NCBI GenBank assembly: GCA_016781775.1
Contig: JADDPR010000514.1
Span: forward strand, 1 to 7,620
DNA: 7,620 nucleotides
From: Rubrobacter sp.
Lineage (GTDB): Bacteria > Actinomycetota > Rubrobacteria > Rubrobacterales > Rubrobacteraceae
Reading direction: 5' to 3'
Below are positions 1-5,739 of the stretch, piece after piece. Position 1 is the stretch's first letter, and each line of letters opens with the position of its first letter. The notes beneath the pieces were generated by a model. That model saw only the letters and a list, made by a program, of their open reading frames with translations, was not told where the DNA came from and did no database searches. Both the position numbers and the translations under genes were made by a program.

Positions 1-680
1 CCACCTGGTGAGGCTGCTCGCCCCGTGGGCGAGATCCGGACGAGCGGTGGCCATCGACAGCACCGTGCTGAGGGCCAAAGGCGGGGTGTGGCACAAGAAG
101 GACCGGGAGGCCGCGGTGGTGCCCCACTCCTCCATCGACACCGAGGCCGGTTGGACGAAGTCCGGCTGGCACGGGTGGGTGTACGGTTGGAAACTCCATC
201 TGTCGTGCACCGTGGCCGGCGTGTGGATCCCGCTGGCCGCCCGGCTCACCCCGGCCAACGCCGCCGACAACCGGGGCGCCCCGCTGCTGATCGAGGAGTT
301 GCCCGAGGAGGCGCGCTTCGTCTTGGGGGACTCGCACTACAACGCCCGCAATGTGCGCGAGGCTTGCCTGGCGCACGGGCGCTTCTTGGTGGCCAGCGGG
401 CGGGGGCCCTACCCGCACGTCGACCGGGCGTGGAGGTGCGGCGCGTGTTTCACAGGTTGCGCCACGTCTCGATCGAGAACTTCAACGGGCACTTCAAGGC
501 CGTCTTCGATGCCTACGGTCCGGTGCCCACCAGGGGGCGACTCGACACCGCGCGCTTCGCCCTGGGGGCGGTCTTCGCTTACCAACTCGCGTTGCTCTAC
601 CGCCACGAGCAAGGGCTGGATACCAACCGAGGGCTCGAGGCCTTCTTCCGAGCCGCCTAAAGAGTTATGACCAACCCTCA
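1..680 (+). mobile_element. Right-hand part of an IS5-family insertion sequence
   Basis: The transposase remnant defines a mobile element whose left part is outside the window. The right boundary is not certain. The bases just after the stop codon (661-679, AGAGTTATGACCAACCCTC) look like a terminal repeat, but the left-end partner needed to prove it is not in view. The repeated GTTAG at 681-689 could be flanking DNA or target duplication. The end at 680 is therefore an estimate. Confidence 0.45.
2..660 (+). pseudogene. IS5-type DDE transposase, 5'-truncated by the window edge and frameshifted
   Basis: This is the C-terminal two thirds of an insertion-sequence transposase with an RNase H-like DDE catalytic core. 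The open frame already runs at base 2 with no stop, so the true start is upstream. The first catalytic Asp is in AIDSTVLRAKGGVWHKKD (bases 50-103), the second in FVLGDSHYN (bases 317-343), and the Glu is in HVSIENFNGHFK (bases 463-498). The first two lie in the frame of base 2, but the Glu and the natural ending (LDTNRGLEAFFRAA, stop TAA 658-660) lie in the frame of base 1. The switch falls around bases 422-426, where GACCGGGCG reads D-R-A. One extra C would restore D-P-G-V-E-V, which I recall as the sequence in intact relatives. A one-base deletion is therefore the simplest reading. No typical slippery heptamer is seen there, which makes programmed -1 frameshifting less likely. Confidence 0.85.
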
Positions 681-746
681 GTTAGTTAGCGACGCTGGCC
701 GCCCTCGGCAGATACAGGATAGTGGCCCCGAGAAGCTCTTTTTTTA

Positions 747-782
747 GATGCGAAGTTTCCAAACTCCGCACGCATCATGATG
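747..782. repeat. Nested short inverted repeats upstream of the SRPBCC gene
   Basis: GATGCG (747-752) is the reverse complement of CGCATC (771-776). Inside this lies AGTTT (754-758) against AAACT (761-765). Overlapping the right edge is a perfect 10-bp palindrome, CATCATGATG (773-782). The cluster sits 44 bases before the SRPBCC start and just after a run of seven T (739-745), in the only distinctly AT-richer patch of the window. It could be an operator or a hairpin, or simply debris from the IS insertion. No convincing -35/-10 pair was found in 661-825. Confidence 0.3.
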
Positions 783-825
783 GGCGATTACAAGCTCCGG
801 GGACGGGAGCGTGTAGAGTGGAGAC

Positions 826-1356
826 ATGAAGGTGTTGCCGGAGAGAGGGCCCGAGGGTTTTCCCGTCCCGTACGGGGTTCCGCAGGGCTTTGTGGAGCAC
901 GCCTACCAGCGGTCTTTCGTTGTTCCGGTCCCGATCGAGCGGGTCTGGGGCTGGCTGAACGACCCGGCGACGTTTACAGAGGGGCAGGTCTGGCCCTACC
1001 GGGTCGAGTTCGTGGACGGCGGCTTCGAGCCGGGCGTGCTGAACGTCCACTATGGGCCGTTCCTCAATGCGGCCGGCGTGATCGGGGAGGTCAGGGGCCC
1101 GTCGCCCCGCGCTCCTGGCTACCGCGACCTCAAGTACTTCTACGGCTCCTACGCCCTGAGCCCGAGGCTCGTCCGACCGACGCGTCTCCGGTTCTGGGCC
1201 GAAGAAGCCTTCTCTCCTGCGAGGGACACACGCGTTTCCTTGCGGTTAGATTCCCTGGTGCGCCGCCCGTTCGTCCCGGTCTGGGAGCTCTCGCAGAGAA
1301 TTTTCTGGTCCCGTTTCCCCGTTTGGATGGCGAAGGAACTCTCGGTCTCCGGGTAA
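826..1356 (+). CDS. SRPBCC (START/polyketide-cyclase-like) family protein
   Basis: This 176-residue protein is of the size usual for single-domain SRPBCC proteins, which fold as a helix-grip around a hydrophobic cavity and bind lipids or other small hydrophobic ligands. After a short Pro/Gly-rich N-terminus, residues 26-46 (AYQRSFVVPVPIERVWGWLND) match the family's typical opening: a first beta strand followed by the helix with the P-xE-xVW pattern. The middle (about 55-125) is rich in short strands and aromatics, and the C-terminal part (about 148-172) is a long helix with repeated W and F, as expected for the ligand-covering helix. No signal peptide or transmembrane segment is seen. The ATG at 826 is preceded by a Shine-Dalgarno-like GAGTGGAG a few bases upstream. 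The gene stands alone between the IS remnant and the inositol operon, and its ligand and role cannot be told from sequence. Confidence 0.75.
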   Translation: MKVLPERGPEGFPVPYGVPQGFVEHAYQRSFVVPVPIERVWGWLNDPATFTEGQVWPYRVEFVDGGFEPGVLNVHYGPFLNAAGVIGEVRGPSPRAPGYRDLKYFYGSYALSPRLVRPTRLRFWAEEAFSPARDTRVSLRLDSLVRRPFVPVWELSQRIFWSRFPVWMAKELSVSG

Positions 1357-1384
1357 GGGAAAGGGCGGCAGCCGTCCTCCCAGT

Positions 1385-1414
1385 AAGACAAGACACTGCC
1401 CCTCCGAGTTTAAT
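1385..1414 (+). promoter_or_regulatory. Candidate sigma70-type promoter for the ino1 operon
   Basis: A -35-like AAGACA (1385-1390, 4 of 6 consensus bases) is followed after 18 bases by a -10-like TTTAAT (1409-1414, 5 of 6). Transcription would begin near 1421 and give a leader of roughly 145 bases before the ino1 ATG. It is the best consensus pair I found in the 211-base gap, which is the only real gap ahead of the six-gene operon. Other sigma factors are not excluded. Confidence 0.4.
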
Positions 1415-1434
1415 CGGTACCCTGTTCGAGAAGT

Positions 1435-1448
1435 CGTAGGGCCCTACG
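1435..1448. repeat. Perfect 14-bp palindrome, possible operator
   Basis: CGTAGGGCCCTACG is exactly self-complementary. It lies about 20 bases downstream of the candidate -10 element and three bases before a long hairpin. A symmetric site at this position could bind a dimeric repressor of the inositol operon. As GC-rich DNA throws up palindromes by chance, its role is an inference. Confidence 0.35.
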
Positions 1449-1450
1449 GT

Positions 1451-1493
1451 CCCCTTCCGACAAAGCGCCGCGTGGGCGCCCTGTCGGAAGGGG
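1451..1493 (+). terminator. Long hairpin: possible terminator or leader structure
   Basis: CCCCTTCCGACA (1451-1462) is the exact reverse complement of TGTCGGAAGGGG (1482-1493). Inside, after a 2x2 mismatch (AA against CC), GCGCC (1465-1469) pairs with GGCGC (1475-1479) around the loop GCGTG. That gives 17 base pairs in a 43-base hairpin. It lies 95 bases after the SRPBCC stop codon and 75 before the ino1 start. No T-tract follows, so if it is a terminator it is of the U-less kind. If the candidate promoter at 1385-1414 is real, the hairpin sits in the ino1 leader and could be an attenuator or mRNA-stabilising stem. The structure is plain in the sequence, but its function is uncertain. Confidence 0.5.
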
Positions 1494-1498
1494 CGCTG

Positions 1499-1543
1499 GG
1501 GGTCTGGAGCACGGGCTCGGTGGGCGTAGCCCGCGCCGACCCC
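1499..1543 (+). promoter_or_regulatory. Possible three-way-junction fold in the ino1 leader
   Basis: GGGGTC (1499-1504) pairs with GACCCC (1538-1543). Between them are two smaller stems: GAGC/GCTC (1507-1510 with 1515-1518, loop ACGG) and GGGC/GCCC (1522-1525 with 1529-1532, loop GTA). The fold ends 24 bases before the ino1 ATG. I do not recognise it as any known riboswitch class. Short GC stems occur by chance in DNA this rich in G and C, so confidence is low. Confidence 0.25.
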
Positions 1544-1567
1544 GAAAGCATGGGAGCAGGGGGATAC

Positions 1568-2884
1568 ATGGAACGTTACCGTACCGGCTTGAACGGGTCG
1601 CGGGAGAATGGGCAGGGAGAGCGGCCGGCGGGACGCAGGATCGGCATGGCCGTCGTGGGCCTCGGCGGCGCGGTGGCGACCACGGCCGTGGCGGGCGTCG
1701 AGCTTATCAAGCGGGGCCTGATCGAGAAGCACGGCCTGCCGCTCGCGGCGCTCGACGAGGATCTGGTGGAGGACCTCGCGCCCTACGAGGGGATCGTCTT
1801 CGGCGGCTGGGACCTCTCGGGCGACGACCTCGCGAGCGCGGCGTCCGGTCACGGCGTCCTCGATGGAGAGCGTTTCGAGGCGGCGAAACCCGCTCTATCG
1901 ACGATACGCCCCTGGCCCGCGTTCGGCAACGAGGAGTTCTGCCGCAAGGTCTCCGGCGACAACGTCGTCGCCGTCTCGGGCAACGCCGAGGCCGTCGAGA
2001 AGATCCGCGAAGACCTCCGGCGCTTCGGCGAGGAGAACGACCTCGACGGGTTGGTACTCGTCAACCTCGCCTCGACCGAGAAGCGCACGGACTCCACCCT
2101 CCCCGTCTTCGCCACTCCGGAGGCCTTCGAGGAGGGGATAAAGGCCGACGATCCCGCGGTCGGGCCGGCGATGCTCTACGCATACGCCGCGATCCTCGAG
2201 GGCGTCCCTTACGTGAACTTCACCCCGAGCGTCGGGGCCGACGTCCCCGCCCTCGTGAAGCTCGCCGAGGAGGGGGGCGTCCCCGTGGCCGGCAAGGACG
2301 GCAAGACGGGACAAACCATGCTCAAGACCGCGCTCGCGCCCGCCCTCAAGGCGCGGGCCCTGACTGTCGACAGCTGGTTCTCGGCGAACATCCTCGGCAA
2401 CCGCGACGGACAGGCGCTCGACGATCCCGACTCGCTCGCCTCCAAGGTCGAGACGAAGGGGTCGGTCCTCGACCAGATTCTGGGCTACGAGGTCCCGAAC
2501 CACGTCGTCAGGATCGACTACTACCCGCCGCGCGGGGACAACAAGGAGGCCTGGGACAACATAGACCTCGTCGGCTTTATGGGCGCGCGGATGCAGCTCA
2601 AGATCAACTTCCTGTGCGGCGACTCGATCCTGGCCGCGCCTTTGGCGATCGAGCTGGCCCGCCTCTCCGACCTCGCGAAGCGGCGCGGCGAGGGCGGCGT
2701 GCAGGAGCACCTCGGCATGTTCTTCAAGGCCCCGATGACGAAGGACCTCGTCTCCGTGCCCGAGCACGCCCTCCACAAGCAGGAAGAGAACCTCGTCCGC
2801 TGGCTCTCCGGCGAGAGCCCGAACGGGAGCACTAACGGCCACGCCACCGCCGGGCACAAGGCCCCCACGACGAGGGAAGGGTGA
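1568..2884 (+). CDS. ino1: Myo-inositol-3-phosphate (1L-myo-inositol-1-phosphate) synthase
   Basis: The enzyme is a cytosolic NAD+-dependent isomerase that cyclises D-glucose 6-phosphate to 1L-myo-inositol 1-phosphate, the entry point to all inositol compounds. The Rossmann motif is at residues 27-40 (MAVVGLGGAVATTA). Family motifs follow: NFTPSVG (217-223), the active-site GKDGKTGQTMLK (242-253), SANILGNRDG (272-281, matching the SYNHLGNNDG motif of eukaryotic enzymes), and VRIDYYPPRGDNKEAWDNID (314-333). At 438 residues it is longer than the roughly 360-residue actinobacterial form. An unstructured N-terminus (1-22) and a Gly/Asn/Thr-rich tail (about 413-438) flank the core. The ATG at 1568 is chosen because GCAGGGGG stands just upstream and the Rossmann fold begins soon after. 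In-frame GTG 1472 and ATG 1550 would add low-complexity sequence overlapping the leader hairpins. The stop overlaps the next start (GTGA), indicating translational coupling. Confidence 0.93.
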   Translation: MERYRTGLNGSRENGQGERPAGRRIGMAVVGLGGAVATTAVAGVELIKRGLIEKHGLPLAALDEDLVEDLAPYEGIVFGGWDLSGDDLASAASGHGVLDGERFEAAKPALSTIRPWPAFGNEEFCRKVSGDNVVAVSGNAEAVEKIREDLRRFGEENDLDGLVLVNLASTEKRTDSTLPVFATPEAFEEGIKADDPAVGPAMLYAYAAILEGVPYVNFTPSVGADVPALVKLAEEGGVPVAGKDGKTGQTMLKTALAPALKARALTVDSWFSANILGNRDGQALDDPDSLASKVETKGSVLDQILGYEVPNHVVRIDYYPPRGDNKEAWDNIDLVGFMGARMQLKINFLCGDSILAAPLAIELARLSDLAKRRGEGGVQEHLGMFFKAPMTKDLVSVPEHALHKQEENLVRWLSGESPNGSTNGHATAGHKAPTTREG

Positions 2885-3840
2885 GGGAGACGCAAGACCC
2901 CGGCACGACCCCTGGCGAGACGACCGGTGACGCCCTCGCCCGCCTCGTCCCGCTCCTCTCCGAGATGGGAGACCTCAAGCGCCTCCGGGCCGCCGGCCGC
3001 GCGGGGACGCACGCCGAGGGCGTCTTCCGGCGCTCCTGGGCCGCGCTCCTCGCCGGCGAGCCCGCCGAAGACGTGGCCCGCCGCGAGGCCGCGGCGGGCG
3101 TCGCCGCGGCCCGCATGGGCTCCCGCGACTACCCGATGCTCCGCCGGGCCGGGCTCCCGCACGACGGCGCGAAGGACGTGCTCGCCGCGAGCCTCGACTC
3201 CGTCGCCGACGCCCTCCCCGGGGAGGCACGGGATACGTTGAGGAACGAGCTTTACGCCTCGCCCATCGGGGAGCCGCCGGGCGAGGAGGAGCTGCCGGCC
3301 TTTGTCGGGCTTCTGGCACGCCAGCCGCGTGCCGGGGCGACGGCGCCGGGGAAGCCGAGGATCGTGGTCGAGCCGCCGGAGGGCCACGCCGACCATTGCG
3401 CGGCGGTCGGCTTGTACGCCGTGCTCCTCGCCCCTTTGTACGGGGCGGAGCCGGGCGCGCCGTTTCTGGTCGGTCTTGCCCACCACCTCCACAATTCCTA
3501 CTTCCCCGACTCCGGCTTCGCTGGGGATGAATTGCTCGGGGACGGGCTGGACGTGATCAACACCCAGCTTCAGGGGGAGGTGCTGGAGGAGATCGGCGCG
3601 CGTAACCCCGCGCTTCGGGATGGGATCTCGCGCGTCCTACCGCTCGTCTACCGGACGGACACCCCGGAGGCGAAGGCCTTCCAGGCGGCCGACGTCATAG
3701 ACCGGATCCTGGAGCAGCGCCACCACGCCCGCAAGGCCGCCTTCACCCTGGAGGACGCCCTCGGCGAGATGGACCTCGTCCACGAGGGCCCGACCCAGGC
3801 CTTCCACCTCGAAGTCCTGGAAGGGTCGGGCCTGAGGTGA
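2881..3840 (+). CDS. Degenerate HD-domain phosphohydrolase-like protein
   Basis: The 319-residue protein has an all-helical, Ala/Arg-rich N-terminal half (about 16-125) that I do not recognise, and a C-terminal half resembling HD-superfamily phosphohydrolases such as the YfbR 5'-nucleotidases. The family pattern is H...HD...D. Here H172 (HADHC, 169-173) is the first candidate ligand, AHHLHNSYFPD (200-210) occupies the HD-x-x-E position, and KAFQAADVID (265-274) supplies the last Asp, D271. The HD pair is HH (201-202) and the following acid is Asn205. The metal site is therefore altered, and the protein may bind a ligand rather than hydrolyse phosphate esters. If active, an attractive inferred role is removing phosphate from the ino1 product or a derivative. 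The GTG start overlaps the ino1 stop by 4 bp and is preceded by GAGG five bases upstream. No signal peptide or membrane segment is seen. A divergent EboA-type protein was considered but not supported. Confidence 0.6.
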   Translation: MRETQDPGTTPGETTGDALARLVPLLSEMGDLKRLRAAGRAGTHAEGVFRRSWAALLAGEPAEDVARREAAAGVAAARMGSRDYPMLRRAGLPHDGAKDVLAASLDSVADALPGEARDTLRNELYASPIGEPPGEEELPAFVGLLARQPRAGATAPGKPRIVVEPPEGHADHCAAVGLYAVLLAPLYGAEPGAPFLVGLAHHLHNSYFPDSGFAGDELLGDGLDVINTQLQGEVLEEIGARNPALRDGISRVLPLVYRTDTPEAKAFQAADVIDRILEQRHHARKAAFTLEDALGEMDLVHEGPTQAFHLEVLEGSGLR

Positions 3841-4919
3841 ACACCGCGAACGGTGAGAAACTCCGCTGGGGATTGATCGGCTGCGGCTGGGCGGCCAAAG
3901 ACTTCGTCGCCCCCGCCCTCACGGCCTCCTCCAACGGCGACCTCGTCTCGATTCTCGACCCCGACCCCGAGGCCCTGAAGATGTTCCGCACGGTAGCGCC
4001 GGCCGCCGAGCCCTTCACGGAAGCCGACGCGTTCTTCGCTTCGGGCATCGATGCCGTGTACGTCGCCACCCCGAACCATCTGCACCGTCCCCTCGTGGAG
4101 GCCGCGGCCCGCGCCGGCAAGCACGCCCTCTGCGAGAAGCCGATGGCCCTCTCCGTCGAGGACGCCGAGGCGATGGTCTCCGCGTGCGAGGACGCAGGCG
4201 TGGTCTACGCCACGGCCTTCGACCAGCGCTTCCACGCGCGGCACAGAAAGCTTCGCGAGCTTGTCGAGGAAGGCACTTTAGGGACGATCTGCTCGGCGCG
4301 CCTCCAGTACGCCTGCTGGCTGCCCCCCGACTGGTCGCCCGATGACTACCCGAGGGAGCACGACAACTGGCGGGTCGACCCGTCGCGCGCGGGCTCGGGG
4401 GCGCTCTTCGACCTCGCTCCGCACGGGCTCGACCTCCTCCAGTACCTCCTGGACGACGAGGTCTCCGAGGTCCGCGCCATGGGGCAACGACGCGTCTTCG
4501 ACTACCCGGTCGAGGACGGGGCGGCGCTTTTGATCCGCTTTTCGGCGGGGACTCTCGGCGTGCATCAGGTCGCGTACAACATGCCCGACGCGCTGCCGAG
4601 GCGCACCCTGGAGATCCAGGGCACCGAGGGCACCGCCATCTCCCTGAACACCATGGGCCAGACCCCTGGCGGCACGCTCACGCTCGTCAGCGCCGCCGAT
4701 GGGGGGCGTCGCACCGTGGAGGTGGAGCCGGAGGAGGACCGCTCGCCGTTTCTCCTGCAGATCGAGGCCTTCGCCGGTTCCCTGCTCTCCGGCGAGCCCT
4801 TCCCCTTCCCGCCCGAGCGGGACCTCGCCACAATGCGCGTCCTCGTGAAGGCGCTCGGCCAGATCTCCGTTGGTACCGCGCCGGACGCATCCCCGGCCGC
4901 CTCTTCGGGGAGGTCGTAG
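3837..4919 (+). CDS. Gfo/Idh/MocA family NAD(P)-dependent oxidoreductase
   Basis: This 360-residue soluble dehydrogenase is of normal family length and would oxidise or reduce a hydroxyl/keto group on a sugar or cyclitol. The N-terminal Rossmann domain shows WGLIGCGWAAKDF (11-23; dinucleotide motif GxGxxA at 15-20), an acidic Asp41 at the end of the second strand (which favours NAD over NADP), and VATPNHLH (76-83). The catalytic EKP motif is at 100-102, with Lys101. The substrate-binding C-terminal domain carries FDLAPHGLDLLQYL (191-204), in which D192, H196 and D199 fit the family's D-x-x-x-H-x-x-D active-site pattern. Myo-inositol 2-dehydrogenase belongs to this family, so its place after ino1 suggests a cyclitol or inosose substrate. 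That is an inference from context, and many other sugars are possible. The GTG start overlaps the previous stop by 4 bp (GTGA), with GGAAGGG upstream at 3819-3825. Confidence 0.9.
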   Translation: MNTANGEKLRWGLIGCGWAAKDFVAPALTASSNGDLVSILDPDPEALKMFRTVAPAAEPFTEADAFFASGIDAVYVATPNHLHRPLVEAAARAGKHALCEKPMALSVEDAEAMVSACEDAGVVYATAFDQRFHARHRKLRELVEEGTLGTICSARLQYACWLPPDWSPDDYPREHDNWRVDPSRAGSGALFDLAPHGLDLLQYLLDDEVSEVRAMGQRRVFDYPVEDGAALLIRFSAGTLGVHQVAYNMPDALPRRTLEIQGTEGTAISLNTMGQTPGGTLTLVSAADGGRRTVEVEPEEDRSPFLLQIEAFAGSLLSGEPFPFPPERDLATMRVLVKALGQISVGTAPDASPAASSGRS

Positions 4920-4920
4920 C

Positions 4921-5739
4921 GTGGCGCTCTCGTACTTCGTGTGCACGAACTGCGGGTACTGGCAGCAGCGCTACGCCGCGCCCGAGTCCTGTCTGGTCTG
5001 CCTCGACGTGCGGCACGTACCTCCGGAGAACGGCTGGGAGTTTCTCACGCCCGGTGAGATCGACGGTCGGGTCGAGTCGAGGTGGGAGGAGGTCGAGGAG
5101 GGGATCTGGCGCTTCACGGTCGAGCCCACCCTGGGGATTGGCCCGGTCGGCTACGTTATCGTGCGGCCGGAGGGGAACGTCGCCTTCGAGGGGGCGGACT
5201 GGTACTCGGACGCGGCCCTGGATCACATCGAATCATTAGGGGGTGTGCGGTACGTCGCCCCCTCTCATCCTCACGCCCAGGGGGCGTTGTGGAGGTTGCA
5301 GGAGCGCTTCGGGGCTGAGGGGGCCGTGCAACGGGAGGACCTGGTCTGGGTCTCCACCCTGAGCGTCGGGCTGCCCTTCGACGATCGCCAGGAGCTTCTG
5401 CCCGGCCTCACGCTGCACCACGTGGGCGGGCACTTCGACGGGCAGAGCATGCTGCACCACGAGGCGGCGGGCCAGCTTTTCGTCGGGGATGCCTTGAAGG
5501 TGGAGCTCGAGGAGGACGGGAAGACCGCCTACGCCCTCTCCTGCCACAAGGCCTTCGTGCGGCGCATCCCGCTCACGCACGCGGAGGTCGCCGGCTACCG
5601 CAAGGTCTACGAGGCCCTGGACTTCGACGGGGTCTTCACGACCTTCGAGCAGGGCAAGAACGTCGGGCGGGCCGAGGTGCTGAAGCTCTTGGACTACCTC
5701 TTGCAAACCAAACCCACGATGGAGCCGATGCCTTTATGA
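4921..5739 (+). CDS. MBL-fold metallohydrolase-like protein with N-terminal zinc ribbon
   Basis: The 272-residue protein begins with a rubredoxin-like zinc ribbon, C8-x2-C11 ... C24-x2-C27, followed by a metallo-beta-lactamase fold. The usual HxHxDH motif is reduced to H116-P-H118-A-Q-G, lacking the Asp and final His. Later candidate ligands are His171 in HHVGGH (166-171) and Asp190 in LFVGD (186-190). The usual last His is not evident in VFTTFEQGKN (238-247). I recall a family of MBL proteins with a Cys-rich start and an HPH motif lacking the Asp, so this looks like a family trait rather than decay. A hydrolytic or thiol-ester role is possible, but the substrate is unknown. The GTG at 4921 is chosen because GGGGAGG (4907-4913) sits seven bases upstream and the zinc ribbon starts at once. 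An in-frame ATG at 4870 would overlap the oxidoreductase tail by 50 bases. One base separates it from the previous stop, and its own stop overlaps the YcaO start (ATGA). Confidence 0.82.
   Translation: MALSYFVCTNCGYWQQRYAAPESCLVCLDVRHVPPENGWEFLTPGEIDGRVESRWEEVEEGIWRFTVEPTLGIGPVGYVIVRPEGNVAFEGADWYSDAALDHIESLGGVRYVAPSHPHAQGALWRLQERFGAEGAVQREDLVWVSTLSVGLPFDDRQELLPGLTLHHVGGHFDGQSMLHHEAAGQLFVGDALKVELEEDGKTAYALSCHKAFVRRIPLTHAEVAGYRKVYEALDFDGVFTTFEQGKNVGRAEVLKLLDYLLQTKPTMEPMPL

Noticed and set aside
730..745. Rho-independent terminator from GAG-AAG-CTC followed by seven T
   Set aside because: The stem is only three base pairs; the T-run alone is not enough to call a terminator.
777..1439. 220-codon + strand frame overlapping the SRPBCC gene
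   Set aside because: Its translation is Arg/Gly/Pro-rich and featureless, while the frame starting at 826 gives a coherent SRPBCC domain with a good ribosome site.
1472..1567. N-terminal extension of ino1 from GTG 1472 or ATG 1550
   Set aside because: It would begin inside the long hairpin loop and add 32 or 6 residues unlike the family, and the best-placed ribosome site is in front of 1568.
1895..2857. 320-codon open frame on the minus strand opposite ino1
   Set aside because: It is antisense to a strongly recognised gene; high GC at codon third positions removes stops from the opposite strand. Its translation is rich in Arg, Glu and Val with no family motif.
2521..3492. 323-codon minus-strand frame spanning the ino1 / HD-like junction
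   Set aside because: It crosses the overlapping junction of two + strand genes and has Arg/Gly/Ala-biased sequence without motifs.
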